Both the position numbers and the translations under genes were made by a program. This document shows positions 12,081 through 22,912 of a stretch of DNA of 64,000 nucleotides, one piece after another. The notes below the pieces were generated by a model that saw only the letters and a list, made by a program, of their open reading frames with translations, was not told the DNA's origin and ran no database searches. Positions within the stretch are counted from its first letter, which is position 1. Every line of letters starts with the position of its first letter. Location of the stretch: NCBI GenBank assembly GCA_051294375.1, contig CM119270.1, positions 13,805,316-13,869,315 on the forward strand, written 5' to 3'. The DNA comes from Paraspadella gotoi (Eukaryota > Chaetognatha).

Positions 12081-12229
12081 TTTGTCTGAGTGAAAAAAAA
12101 ACACTGACCAATTTTAATTTTTTTTTAAATTTCACGGAAAAAAAGTCGCCAAATCTGATGAAAGCCTCGAATTTAATGGAGGTGAGGTGTCGAATTAAAA
12201 ATTCTGAATCACTCAGACGGAGAGAGGGT

Positions 12230-12231
<2 letters not shown>
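11406..12231. other. AT-rich interval without a supported gene
   Basis: AT-rich unique sequence with a short AAAAG repeat near 12060-12080. There is no frame of note, tRNA or recognisable transposon end. Confidence 0.5.

Positions 12232-12268
<37 letters not shown>
12232..12268 (+). repeat. (GA)n microsatellite
   Basis: About 37 bases of GA dinucleotide followed by GA-rich imperfect sequence to about 12325. Confidence 0.9.
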
Positions 12269-12271
<3 letters not shown>

Positions 12272-12695
12272 AGAGATAGAGGGAGACGAAATAGAGAGAA
12301 GAGTGAGAGATGAGAAAGGGGAGAGATATTTTGGCCTTTTCAAATGTCATGTTTGTATTTTGGGTCATGTTTTCCGATTTTTCTCTTTACTTTGCATCAA
12401 AATCAACTTCTACATTCCTACTCTAAATAATAATTATTAATTTAGGTTTTTAGTTTGGGCCATATTTAGAAATATTCCATTATCATTATTTGTCACAATA
12501 CCCTAACAAACTTGGCCCAAGTCTCATAAAAGTATAAAATGGAGTCACTGATGTGTTAGTACATATCAGAATTTTGTATAAAAATTACACAAAACATTGT
12601 ATGCGTCTTTCATGATTTCAACTATTTTAAAATCATCTTTAAAAAATTTTTAGTTTTTGAGGCAAACATCTCTGTAAAATTGAAGGGCGGAAACC

Positions 12696-12816
<121 letters not shown>

Positions 12817-13299
12817 CTTTGATTCCATTTTTTCCCTTGTTCTCTCCATATGTCTTCGATTTTTCTGGTCAGAAGGTGAATCGGGTTTTATATATTGAGT
12901 AAACTTTCTCGTATTGAGACTAATCCTTTGGTCGCGCGGATTTATTGCGTAATCTACGAGACGACGACGACGACCACGGCGACGATGACAAAAACTAATG
13001 GCGCCTCACTTTGGCGGCTGAATATTGGAGCAGATGTACTTATTACTTTTGCAGGAACCTGAATCGGTTCATATTAGACGGAGCGAGTCTTTTGAAATCA
13101 AATGTCGAATACTAATACTGTGACTATAATTTGGGTGAATTTACCTACTTTTATCAATCACTATCTATCTAATTACCACTTCTATATATTAATATTAAGG
13201 TTTTTTAAAAAAATCTAAAGTGTATTATCATTCGTAGTATATTACGTACGAGCGCCTCGCCTTGCGCAGACATCCTAATAAATAATAATCAATTCGTCG

Positions 13300-13400
13300 T
13301 CGAGAGGTCGTGATTCTTTCGTTGTTGTCGTCGTTGTCGTTGTCGTTGTGACCACGTCGGAAATCGGCGAGGCGTTACGTGGCCGCGTGGCCAACGGGCG
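13300..13400 (+). repeat. GTCGTT-rich low-complexity patch at the start of the GC-rich block
   Basis: TTGTTGTCGTCGTTGTCGTT-type sequence near 13320-13350 leads into the CpG-rich interval 13360-14060. It may mark a promoter-proximal CpG region for the candidate exon at 13690, but no TATA box or initiator stands out. Confidence 0.3.
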
Positions 13401-13689
13401 TCGCCTCACGTGTCGCCGATTCAAATTTCCAGATTTTGATTTTTCGCTTTGAAAAAAAATTTGGAAAATGGAAAAAGGATAAAAAAAAAAAAAAAAGGGA
13501 AAAAGAAAAATTCGACCGGAAATAACAAACGTTTTATTCCCCCAATTTTTTTCTTCCGCGCGTTTACTCTTTCGCGTCGAAGGGAGGACGCGATCGACCC
13601 CCACCCCACCCCTCCCCCCCTCGCCGTCCCCCACGCTGCGCCGCGGCAACCGCCAACTCGCCCTCTTCCCTTTTTAATATGGGGCGTCG

Positions 13690-14043
13690 ATGAGCCTCGC
13701 CGGCCGACCGCTCCCTATTCAGGGAGATGAGTTCGACCGTATGGTGCTACCGGCGCCGTCGCCGCAGCCGCCGCAGCAGCCGCGTTCAACGTCTGTTCCT
13801 ACTTTTCGATCTGATCGAGTCAAAGCGTCGCCACGCGGCGAAGGAGGAAGAGGAGGAAGAGGTGGGGGTATTGCATCACGAGCGACGCGTTGCGGTGAGG
13901 TAACAGCAAATCATGCGGACGAAGACGACGACGATGAAGACGAAGTTGTTACGCAATACTTTTATTTAAGAGCGATCGTCGTCATTGACAATGAGGCGGT
14001 TGCTGTCGTAATTTCTGCTGGTCCTGGTTTCGTTTATCAGTTG
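13690..14043 (+). CDS. Candidate first coding exon, unrecognised protein
   Basis: A GC-rich, CpG-rich stretch opens with ATG at 13690 and stays open for 118 codons to TTG|GTGAGT at 14043/14044, a good match to an animal 5' splice site in phase 0. The predicted segment has a Pro/Gln-rich part (about residues 20-33), a Gly/Arg part (about 50-59), an acidic run with DEDDDDEDE (about 77-85) and a hydrophobic tail (about 92-115). Without splicing the frame runs only nine more codons. Against a real gene, much of it is low complexity and no family is recognised. No acceptor exon was identified downstream. Transcript data would be needed to accept it. Confidence 0.2.
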
Positions 14044-14586
14044 GTGAGTAAAGATAAACTCGGGAAGTAATAGAGAAGAAAATTCAAAAGATACTGTCTG
14101 CAATTTTTTTTCTCGACATTGTGATTTCTCGCGAGTCCAAGATTGAATTGCCGTCATTCCATTAGAGTCTTCGAGGCGAGGAAAGTCGAACGTAGATTGT
14201 GACATTACAGTTGTTTTATCTTCACAAATTTTGGTGACTTCTTCATTTAATAAGTCACCTTTGACTTCGGCATCACGGGCCAGGTTGTTGTTGTCGTTGT
14301 CGTCGTTGGCGTCCTCATCGTCTTTGTCGTTGTCATAGAGTTTGATTTGTCTTCGTCGTCGTCGTCGTCGTCGTCATTGTTTGATAACGGCAAATCCCGT
14401 TTCGTTCAGGTGATGACGAAATTACGTCGTCAAAAAAAAGGAAATAAAAAGAACAAAAGAAAAGAAAAAAAAAATGAATGAAACACATTTGAAGGAGGAG
14501 AAGAGAAGGGGAGAAGCGGAGAAGGGGGAAGGGAGGAAGGGGGGCGGGTAGGATTATCCCCTCAGCAAGTTTTTGAAACCGCTCAA

Positions 14587-14666
<80 letters not shown>

Positions 14667-15783
14667 CTCTCGCTCTCTCTCTCGCTCTGTCTTTCACTCC
14701 TCATCTCTTTCCCTGTGTCGAGTTGTTTCCAAAATGCGAAGGGAGACCCCTTTTTTCATACCCATTCGATATGGAGAGGAGGAGAGACGATGAGAGAGGA
14801 GAGAGAAAGAGAGACGAGAGAGAGAGAGGAGAGCAGAGAGAATGAGAGGAACGCGTGAGAGAAGAGGAGAAGAGAATTGATGGACATGGCAGAGAGTAAT
14901 GCACGGCTGCGGTTTAAACTCTTTTTTTTATGTCTTTTCAAGAAGGAGATCGACAGATGCAGAGAGAGAGGGGGGGAGGAAAGAGTGTTGAGCATTGAGG
15001 CTCGGCACGTATGGTGTTAAAAATCGGAGGATAAATACGACTCGCCATATTGGGGGAAGCGAATGGACAGGGATTGGAAGAAAGGTGACCATATTGGATC
15101 CTTGTATAACAGTTGGAGCGAAGGGTAAATCGGTTTCAACGACGAAGTTTAGCGGGAGGTGGGACGTATTAACACTTTTTTTTTCTTTTTGTTTGGTTTT
15201 GCACGAAATGAATAAAAAAAACGCTCAAGGAAAGAGTTCATTACCTTGCGCGCGCGCACGAGTCTCGAGTGCTCTTTTCCTCGTGCACGTGTGGTTACGT
15301 GTTGCGTGAAAAAAAATCACGCTTTTTAAAGACGACTCACTTGAGTTGCACCATCTGGATAAGTTTATAAGAAAAAAAACGGTCAATCATAGAAAACGAG
15401 GATATATAAGATATAAACGAGCAAATATAAGATCAAAGGCCCATAATTTATGGCGTAAGACTCTGATCGCGGTTTAACCGTCACACGAAACGAAATCAAG
15501 AGGGTAAATAAGAGAATCAAATGTCAATGCAATCACGGAATTGGTTCATCAGCTTCGTCAAGCGACAAAAAAAAAATGGAATCGTTATTTAATTCTAATC
15601 AAATGAGACTTGGAATCTGTTTGACGTTTCCTGTCTCTCGTGGCCAATGCCTCGCCGCCGCAGAAGACACCGCCGCCGCAGCCGCAGCCGCGCCGAATTA
15701 GCATTGACGTCCGACGATCGAAGATCGAAAACTTTTGTTTTTGTCATTGACGAATCGACGAAAACCGCGTGAGGCGCATTTCG
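14044..15783. other. Interval with GTC runs, (CT)n array and purine-rich sequence
   Basis: It contains GTCGTC runs (14290-14380), a long imperfect (CT)n tract (about 14587-14690), GA-rich DNA (14770-14840) and otherwise unremarkable sequence. A short alternating CGCGCGCG run lies near 15248-15258. No gene is supported. Confidence 0.5.
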
Positions 15784-15906
15784 ATGCGGCGAGGACAAGG
15801 GCGTCCGCAGCACGAAGCCTTCGCGGGAATCTCGCCGGATAAAACTCATTTGCATCTTTCCGTGGGTAAGGAAGAGTTTATATACGGCGGCGGAAATGAA
15901 GCCAGG
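15784..15906 (+). CDS. Candidate short exon ending at a consensus donor, unrecognised
   Basis: ATG at 15784 opens 41 codons ending at CAGG|GTAAGT (15906/15907), a strong consensus 5' splice site. The predicted peptide is not low complexity and carries no recognisable domain. If the donor is not used, the frame continues to a stop near 15964. A chance ATG plus a chance GTAAGT in a 64 kb window is not unlikely, so this is only a marker for transcript mapping. Confidence 0.15.
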
Positions 15907-15912
15907 GTAAGT

Positions 15913-16579
15913 AAACATTGGAATTTTGCGGTTGGAATTTGTAATGGAGTCGGAATTGAAATGTGAAGACGGATGGAATCAAAGAGAATCGAGAGATGGA
16001 ATCAAGATGATTCGAGATATGGAATCAGGATGAATCGAGAGATGGAATAAAAAAAAGTCTTAGGAATGAATTAAGAAAAAATAGAAGGATAAAATCAAAG
16101 AGAATAAAAAAGAGTTAAAACTCCAAAAAAAAGTTGAGATAGAATCGGACGAAATTAAGCTATAGAAACATATGGATTCGACGGATAGAATCAGACGGAA
16201 TCGAAGGACAGAATCGGACGGAACCGAGCTATGAATCGGAATGGAATCGCGAGATGGACCCGTTTCCATCTCGGGATTGTCTTCATTAATTCTCTTCTTC
16301 TCGGATGATAATTCACTCGGTGACCGGGAGATGGACAAATAGAGATGAGGTCAAAGGGCGGAGAGTCATGGGGCTTTGATGTTTTGTATTTGTTGGAGAG
16401 AGAGAGAGAGAATGAATAAGAGAGTGAGAGATAGAGAGAGATAGATAGGGTCACCGCGACGGCGTCTGGCGTCAAAAGAAGACACACGTGTTCATCAAAT
16501 TCACGAGTTCTCTTTCCTCTATCATCTTTTATTTTTTCTCGCGACTTCACGACCGTCGTTTCACCGTCACTTCACGACT

Positions 16580-16616
<37 letters not shown>

Positions 16617-17271
16617 CACACTTTCACCGTCACTTCACGACTTCACGACCGTCGTTTCACCGTCACTTCACGACCGTCGTTGGTTCAACTAATGGAGTCT
16701 TTATTTTTTTAAGAAACATTTTGAGGCAAATACACTCACACACAAAAACAAATGCACACACACACGAACACGTTCTTTCTAAACAATAAGCATCTCTAAG
16801 CGTCGCTCGCAAAATCGATAAGCATCCGTCTCGGTTGTCATAGCGACGAGCATTCAGTCTCCAGAGAGAAACTTGTAAGCAATAAGCATCATGCATCAAG
16901 CAGCTCTTCTTCTCAAAAATAAATCAATATCTTTGGGAGCAAATTCGATTTTGTTTTCAAGCGGCGCCGGACTAAGAGGCAGCGGCGCGAAAGTGGAAAA
17001 CTTATCCAAAGTATTGAGAGTAAAACGTTATGCCTTTCACCGAGATTTACGTAGTAAAAAAATAAAGTTTATGAATCCAGAAAGTTTTGATGAGTGAGAT
17101 AATTCTGGCTCTCGCTTTTTCATTTTCCTAATCAATTTCGCTCTATCAGTGAGAGGGACAGATTGGTGAATTGTGTTCGCCTGCCTTTGTTACTCTCCCT
17201 CACTCCTCTTTATCGCGTCGGACAGTCTCCTTAGAAGAATTTATAAGATTTAAACCAGCTCTTTAGTCATG
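15913..17271. other. Interval upstream of tRNA-Asp without a supported gene
   Basis: A GGAATC/GAATCGGA-rich degenerate repeat lies at about 15930-16250, followed by the composite repeat at 16545-16685 and unique sequence up to the tRNA. A 68-codon frame at 16891-17097 (+) has no recognised similarity. No other RNA gene is seen. Confidence 0.5.
16545..16685 (+). repeat. Composite tandem repeat: 25-bp CTTCACGACC units around (CTTTCA)n
   Basis: Segments of the form CTTCACGACCGTCGTTTCAC, extended by CGTCA, occur at about 16545, 16640 and 16666. They surround a hexanucleotide array CTTTCA of about eight copies (16578-16627). The hexamer looks like an internal expansion of the ACTTCAC part of the longer unit. 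Confidence 0.8.
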
Positions 17272-17343
17272 TCCTCGGTAGTATAGTGGTGAGTATCCTC
17301 GCCTGTCACGCGAGAGACCGGGGTTCGATTCCCCGCCGGGGAG
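17272..17343 (+). tRNA. tRNA-Asp (anticodon GTC)
   Basis: This 72-base sequence folds as a canonical tRNA. The acceptor stem TCCTCGG pairs with CCGGGGA with one T-G pair and a G discriminator. The D arm contains AGTGGTGAGT (A box). The anticodon stem CTCGC/GCGAG encloses loop CTGTCAC with anticodon GTC at 17305-17307. The T arm CGGGG/CCCCG encloses TTCGATT, and GGTTCGATTCC fits the B box. There is no intron, and the CCA end is not encoded, as expected in a eukaryote. The sequence closely resembles metazoan cytosolic tRNA-Asp. It decodes GAC and GAU and is transcribed by RNA polymerase III from the internal boxes. No second tRNA lies nearby. This is the only gene in the window that I call with high confidence. 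Confidence 0.97.
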
Positions 17344-17346
17344 CTC

Positions 17347-17354
17347 TTTTTTTT
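17347..17354 (+). terminator. RNA polymerase III terminator of tRNA-Asp
   Basis: A run of eight T begins three bases after the discriminator base of the tRNA, which is the usual Pol III termination signal. Confidence 0.9.
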
Positions 17355-17646
17355 ATTTCAGAAAGTCATTGAGTTTGCCCCGGTTGGATAATACTATAGT
17401 TTTGTAATCGGACGAAAACTTAATTTTTACTTGCCTATTTAAAGATTGTGAAGATTTTTTTAAACATTTTCATCCTAATTATTTGTGTCCCGTCGGTCTA
17501 AGTACTAAGTAGTAATTTCACCGATTCTGATCGCTCGTAGTCTCCAGCCAAATTGCATTAAAAACAATCACGCAAGATTGACAATTCTTTGCCGTCACGA
17601 AATTCGCAATGACGTCACGACCTTCTGTCCGCCCGGATCGACGATC

Positions 17647-17813
17647 NNNNNNNNNNNNNNNNNNNNNNNNNNNNNNNNNNNNNNNNNNNNNNNNNNNNNN
17701 NNNNNNNNNNNNNNNNNNNNNNNNNNNNNNNNNNNNNNNNNNNNNNNNNNNNNNNNNNNNNNNNNNNNNNNNNNNNNNNNNNNNNNNNNNNNNNNNNNNN
17801 NNNNNNNNNNNNN
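17647..17813. other. Gap followed by GTC-rich sequence
   Basis: 167 N. The right edge emerges in GTCGTAGTCGTCGTCG, so an unresolved trinucleotide array is likely. The sequence beyond (17820-18190) is CpG-rich, with frames on both strands but no recognisable protein. Confidence 0.9.
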
Positions 17814-18195
17814 GTCGTAGTCGTCGTCGTCGTCGTCTTCGTCGTCGTCACCGCGTCTTTTCGACGGGCGCCATCGTCGCGTCATTTCTCGCCGCGTCAC
17901 GTCGTCACGTCGTCTCCGCCGCGACCGTGACGGGCGCCCGCGCCACGGCGAGCGTGACGGAGTCCGCGACGACGTCTCTCGACGGGCGAGGCTTTGTCAC
18001 GGCGCGGGCGACCGTGACGGCGCGAGGGACATAATCGTCCGGATACAAAAGATTCGTCGACGGGATATTTGGTTGGCGCCGTCCCGGGTCGGCAGTGGCG
18101 CCGTCAGAGGTCCTGCCCGACTGGACCATCGGGCGACCGCGACGAGAAGCGAACGCCGAGGAGACGCGTCCGCGCGGATTGCGCACTTCTTGTAG

Positions 18196-18251
18196 AACAG
18201 AGAGAGAGAGAGAAGAGAGGAAGAGAGAGAGAGAGAGAGCAAGCGGAGAGA

Positions 18252-18284
<33 letters not shown>

Positions 18285-18770
18285 GAGAGAAAGTCGAGAC
18301 GCGAAGCATCGATTGAACGTGAATGTGAATCTTTCGACGGCCCGGCGGGAATCAAGTGAGAGGGGGGGGAGAGGGAAAGTGGGGAGGGAGGAGGAAGGGA
18401 AGGGAGGAAATTGGAGAGTCGAGAATTGATGGGATTAGTAAAAGCGTGAAAGAAAGTATGAAGAAATAATGAATGATTGAAGGGAAAGAAAAGGGTAGGA
18501 AAATGGAAGAATTGGGGGGAAGCGAAATGGAAAAAGGGAAAGGGAAAGGGGTAGAGTAAAGGGAAAACGAAATGGAAAGGGCTGAGTGAAAGGGAAAGGG
18601 TTAGAAGGAAGGGTAAATGGAAGAACATTGGAGTGGGCCAAGGGAAAGTAAAAATGGGAAGGGTAAATGGAAGGGGTAATGGGAAGGGGTAAGGAAAAAA
18701 AGGGAAAGGGGAAAAGGGAAACAATGAAAATGGCCAAGGGAAAGGGAAAAAGGAAAGGGGAAAGGGCGGC
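18196..18770 (+). repeat. Purine-rich tract: (GA)n then GGGAAA-type minisatellite
   Basis: Imperfect (GA)n at 18196-18293 is followed, after unique sequence, by about 400 bases (18361-18770) of AAAGGGAAAGGG-type purine repeat on the + strand. Multiple GGG and GGGG runs give quadruplex and triplex potential. The minus-strand Phe/Pro/Leu frames here are products of this composition. Confidence 0.8.
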
Positions 18771-18904
18771 ACCGAAATCGATCCTTGAAGAAAACGATGA
18801 TGATGACAACAACAACAACGATTGAATGAGAAAGGAGGACGACGACGACGACGAGCAGAAAGAAGATGCTATGAGGTTTCCTACAATGAACGTCATGCTG
18901 AGAC

Positions 18905-18935
<31 letters not shown>

Positions 18936-19033
18936 TAAGTCTGAAAAATATGATGAAGTAGAAATATAAGATGATGATCATTGCTTGGCCGACGACGATG
19001 AGGATGATGATGACGATGATGATGATGACGATG

Positions 19034-19408
19034 ATGCTTCGAGTATTCATCCTTTTTACGCTATCGTCTCTCAGCCTCACTCGACTCTCGCCGTTGGACG
19101 CCGTGAACTCTTCAACGCGTTCGCCATCTGGGCCGACGACGTCTAAGCCTTGCGTCGGAAGTGGCGGAGAAGCCCCGCCGAACAGGACGTGGCATTGTGG
19201 CAAGTGGTACGGAGCGGAAGTGGCAAGAGGTACAACTGCCAGGATTATTGCAGATGGTAGTCTTATGCCCCTTCGAAATGGCAGCGTTGCAAACTTCAGT
19301 TTAAAGGCTCTGGATGACCCAAGCGTTCCGTGCGAAAACGGCATCCGAATCAAACGCGACAGTCAGTCAGTCGGTCGAACAGATCTTTGCCATCCGGAAA
19401 TATCTTGA
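19034..19408 (+). CDS. Candidate small secreted protein or signal-peptide exon, unrecognised
   Basis: The frame can start at ATG 19034, preceded by other in-frame ATGs within a GATGAT repeat, and runs 124 codons to TGA at 19406-19408. The first ~20 residues look like a signal peptide: MLR, then a hydrophobic stretch VFILFTLSSLSL. The rest has four cysteines, spread through the mature part, and two Asn-X-Ser/Thr sites near its start. Alternatively GCAAGAG|GTACAA at 19229/19230 could be a 5' splice site, making this a 65-codon first exon. No family is recognised, and the upstream GAT array makes the start uncertain. Codon-level conservation with a relative would decide. Confidence 0.22.
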   Translation: MLRVFILFTLSSLSLTRLSPLDAVNSSTRSPSGPTTSKPCVGSGGEAPPNRTWHCGKWYGAEVARGTTARIIADGSLMPLRNGSVANFSLKALDDPSVPCENGIRIKRDSQSVGRTDLCHPEIS

Positions 19409-20220
19409 ATTAATGATGAAGTCGAACCCATCACGCCATCCTTTGCTCTTCCGCGTGCCATCCGGAACCGGCATGGACCCAATTTTTTTCGGCGAATGTC
19501 AGAAGTAGGCAGCGCCATCCGAACGTCCTGTCTATGGGACCGTTGAGCTTAACGGCGGACAGTAGTCTTGAACGCGAGATCGAACTCCTATCCTTGGACC
19601 TCGACATGGCCGCCAACTAATATTTAATATTTTTTTAATATTAATATAAAATTAATATTAATTTTTAATTTTCAATATTTTTGGTAATATTTACATTTAC
19701 AAAGAATGTTTGCAATATTTTACATAATCGTATTTATATGTAATCACATGTATATGAAAGTCGTTGTAACAATTCAAAATGTCTTTGTAAATCTCTATAT
19801 CAATCAACGAAAAGAAAGGATATACCATGAATATTATAGTATTTTTTTTTTGCTAAAACTTATGTGAGTCATTGATTTTTATTACTTATTGTGACAAAGA
19901 TACATTCCATCTTTTATATATTCTGAGTCGTGTCCGTAACTTCCTTTCAGACTTCAATCAAATTTCCAACTTTAATCTTCTTACTCTTTTCTCTTTTCAG
20001 CTTTCTTTTTGTACAAAGTACAAGGTTTACTCATAATCGATCTTGATGACAATTTCAAACTGCGTTCAATTTTCTTTTAATTTCAAGTTGACTTTCATTT
20101 TCTATCACCGAGTGTTCCAATAGAGTTCTCATTTGAAATAATCCACAAATTAATCTGCTTCATTCCTTCGCAATTTCGTCCAACTTCTGCGACCACAACT
20201 TCGAGGACTCTCTCTTACTC
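19409..20220. other. AT-rich interval, no gene seen
   Basis: It has an ATATTAATAT-rich segment (19620-19680) and generally AT-rich unique sequence. No RNA gene, frame or transposon end was recognised. Confidence 0.5.
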
Positions 20221-20532
20221 TTGCCTTCCGCCCGGACGACAACAAAAGCTCCATCCAACTCGCCCGCGGCCTCTGACAGTCAAAACAACAACGTCAACAA
20301 AGAGGCCCATGCCGGTATGCCGTGGCATTCCGCCTACTTCACCGCGCGCATCCTGGCGGCCATACGACTGGGAGTGTCGGGGATGTCAATCAAGGGTCGT
20401 GAAAAGAGGCGCCGGCGGGGGGAGACGGTGGAGAGGGGTTTGACTTTTGACGCTGTCCCTTCTCGGCCGGGGGGAAGAAAAATACCGTCTATGGTCACAA
20501 AGGATAAAGGAACAAAGAAAAAGGGTTACTGA
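20221..20532 (+). CDS. Open frame with GC-rich third positions, unrecognised
   Basis: About 103 codons are open. The frame opens with TTG, so the true left edge may be an exon boundary or the ATG at 20311. The middle (about 20300-20400) uses mostly G or C at third positions although the DNA on either side is AT-rich, which is mildly suggestive of coding. The C-terminal part is Arg/Lys/Gly-rich. No domain is recognised and no strong splice sites flank it. It could equally be a CpG-rich non-coding patch. Confidence 0.17.
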   Translation: MPSARTTTKAPSNSPAASDSQNNNVNKEAHAGMPWHSAYFTARILAAIRLGVSGMSIKGREKRRRRGETVERGLTFDAVPSRPGGRKIPSMVTKDKGTKKKGY

Positions 20533-21356
20533 GTCGCATTCCGGTGTTGACGAAATATCCCCGAGGGAGCTGTCCGACTCGGCTTTGACAATATATTACC
20601 GAAAGGGGGAAAGCAATGGTAAATTACTGGTACGGGCTGGCAAAGAAAAAGTAAAGGCCTTTGTCTGGGACTAAAATTTGAAAACAAAAACTGTAACGAA
20701 AAAAAAATAATAATTTCGAAAAAAATAAACATTTTGTAAGCTTGACTACTAGATAAAATGGCGTTACCTAATTTTATATATGTTTTCATTATTATGCAGA
20801 AGTCTTAGAGAACCTAAAAGCTGATACAGTTAGTTGTTAACTGTTACTTTCCTCTATCTCTTATTTCTTATGTAAAAACTTTCAGTTGGCGGTTAGAAAA
20901 GAAAGTTAAAATTACGCCCCTCAACTTATTATTTTAAATTTTCAAAGACTCTTTCGCATTCATCTTGTAGTAGTTAACTTCCGACAGTCAATCGGACCCG
21001 TGATGGATCACTCGGGTGAAAGCGACGAATTGTGACATTTAACCTGTGAGATAATCATTCCTCAACAGAAGCTACGACTGTTGACGAAGGAAATTGACTT
21101 CGCGGACAATAAACTCGCAGCTTGAAAAAAGAAGCTGACGGAACTTTTTTTTTTCATTTTGCGAAAGAAAAAAGAGAAAATATTCGACCCAAATCGTCAG
21201 TCTTTCATTCATTCCTCGTTCGTCCGTCCATTCATTCCTCGGGTCCTCCATTCATTCATCAGGTCCATTCATCTCCATTACTTACCGGACCTTGCTTTAC
21301 CGGAGGGGGGGTTCCACGATGAGGCAAGTTTCAACGCCGATTTTTTACAATGAGGG
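20533..21356. other. Interval without a supported gene
   Basis: AT-rich unique sequence. A TTCATTC/GTCCATTCA-type short repeat lies near 21205-21280 (TCATTCCTCG, TCCATTCATT). Nothing else is recognised. Confidence 0.5.
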
Positions 21357-21380
21357 ATACAATACAATACAATACAATAC
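21357..21380 (+). repeat. (AATAC)n pentanucleotide array
   Basis: Five near-perfect copies of ATACA/AATAC. Confidence 0.9.
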
Positions 21381-21458
21381 CTGGTAATAAAACTCGATCC
21401 TCGTCGCTATCGTTTCCCCGTTGCGAGCTCGCTTCATCCTCGACCCCGACTCTTGCCA

Positions 21459-21460
<2 letters not shown>

Positions 21461-21492
<32 letters not shown>
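21461..21492 (+). repeat. (GTC)n trinucleotide array
   Basis: About ten copies of GTC, within C-rich sequence that continues to about 21720. Confidence 0.9.
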
Positions 21493-22038
21493 TGGCCATT
21501 GTCGTCCCTTCCCATCTTGCTCTTAAATCCATCTCGTCTTTCTGTCCCAATTACATCCCTTCACTCTACATCCCTTCCACCCCGCATCCTCCTTTTCACT
21601 CCCGCGACGGCGAGAAGTTTCCCTTTCCACGACTGACCCCTTTTCACTCTCCACCCCCCCTTCGCCTCGACACCCCCCAGTCCCCCTCGCAAACCCCCTC
21701 CTACGAAACAGCCTCCCTCATGAGCGCTCCGGGGGTCAGTCGAGGTAGAATCACTCCATCGCGACCGCCCACAGGGTGAGAGAGATGGAACTGCGGGTCG
21801 ATCGGGCGTCCTCCTTTCGACGCGGAAAGAGCGGGGTTACAAGAAGAGAGAAACGCGCGGACGGGAGAGAAGAGAGGAGAANNNNNNNNNNNNNNNNNNN
21901 NNNNNNNNNNNNNNNNNNNNNNNNNNNNNNNNNNNNNNNNNNNNNNNNNNNNNNNNNNNNNNNNNNNNNNNNNNNNNNNNNNNNNNNNNNNNNNNNNNNN
22001 NNNNNNNNNNNNNNNNNNNNNNNNNNNNNNNNNNNNNN

Positions 22039-22905
22039 GAGAGAGAGAATGTAGGCCAAAATTAGGCTTGCTTCTTCCCCTTTTAACGATTCCGAATTTT
22101 ATTGTAAAGGATCAGTTTTTTTACGATTTTCGTCCTCGTGTTTTTATCTCTCCTGTCTTTTTTTTTTTGCTTTTCCTCTGTTGTCTTTGACTCAGTTAAT
22201 CCATTGTTTTTAAAATAGTTAATCTATTGTCCTTGTTGTGTCTCATTTGTTATTGTTCTCTTGTTTTTGCTGCGATCACATCTCAGGATAATCCAAGAAC
22301 GGAGGGGCGTTCGTGCGGGCGGTGGAGGCGACTGGCCGGATCGCGTTGCATCTCTGAGTAAGCAACTGTTGCGTCTTCGATAGATAAAATCCAAAGAAAG
22401 ATTCAATTCATCTGCATAGTTTGAAAATTAGTATCAAGTTTATAATTTATTAAATTGATGATATATGTTTGAGGTCGAAGGGGTTTTTGTCATTAGATAA
22501 TTTTGACAGTATTTACGGAATACTGAATAGTGAATACAGTCGAAACTTTTGTAATATTTAACTCGAGACAGTATATTTACAATGCATATATCTTCAAATG
22601 TACAAGATAGCCTGGAGAACCATCATGACATCAAGGGTCTATAAAATATCGCAAGAGAATCGTGACGCCAAAGAACTCCCGATGCAATCGTAAGGAAAAA
22701 GATAACATTGCAATGTCTTCTTTTCATTGCGATGCCATCACTTTGTCATCACGATGCCATCGCGTCTCCATACGTCTCGGAATTTCCCGCGGTCCATCCT
22801 TCATGCATCGCGGTGAATTTTCCTCCTCGAGTTTCCCCCGAGACGAAACGTCGAGCCCCGAGGGTTCCTCGTTCTCGGGGTCCCGGGTTCGATCCCCCGG
22901 AGCCC
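22039..22905. repeat. Inverted-repeat block, left copy (partner 47838-48760)
   Basis: The sequence from GAATGTAGGCCAAAATTAGG to the tRNA-like segment ending near 22905 is matched, inverted, at 47838-48760. The match includes the ATGCCATCGCG-rich part (22725-22770). Weaker similarity may extend left across gap 21882-22038 to about 21800. Homology stops abruptly at CCCCGGAG (about 22905). Beyond it the left copy reads CCCATGATAC and the right copy reads GCCGACAACT, which matches the 29787 region instead. No coding gene is supported in it. Confidence 0.85.
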
Positions 22906-22912
22906 ATGATAC
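22850..22912 (+). other. tRNA-like segment with B box (SINE or tRNA relic)
   Basis: GGTCCCGGGTTCGATCCCCC can form a T arm and contains GGTTCGATCCC, a good Pol III B box. The expected acceptor 5' half, A box and anticodon arm of a full tRNA are not recognisable upstream. The inverted partner at 47838-47900 has GGTCCCGGTTCGATCCCCGG preceded by GGGTCTCTCGGTGCTCGG. It could be the head of a tRNA-derived SINE or a truncated tRNA pseudogene. Confidence 0.45.

Noticed and set aside
22850-22912. Complete tRNA gene
   Set aside because: Only the T arm and B box are present. No acceptor or anticodon arm could be paired, unlike the tRNA-Asp at 17272.
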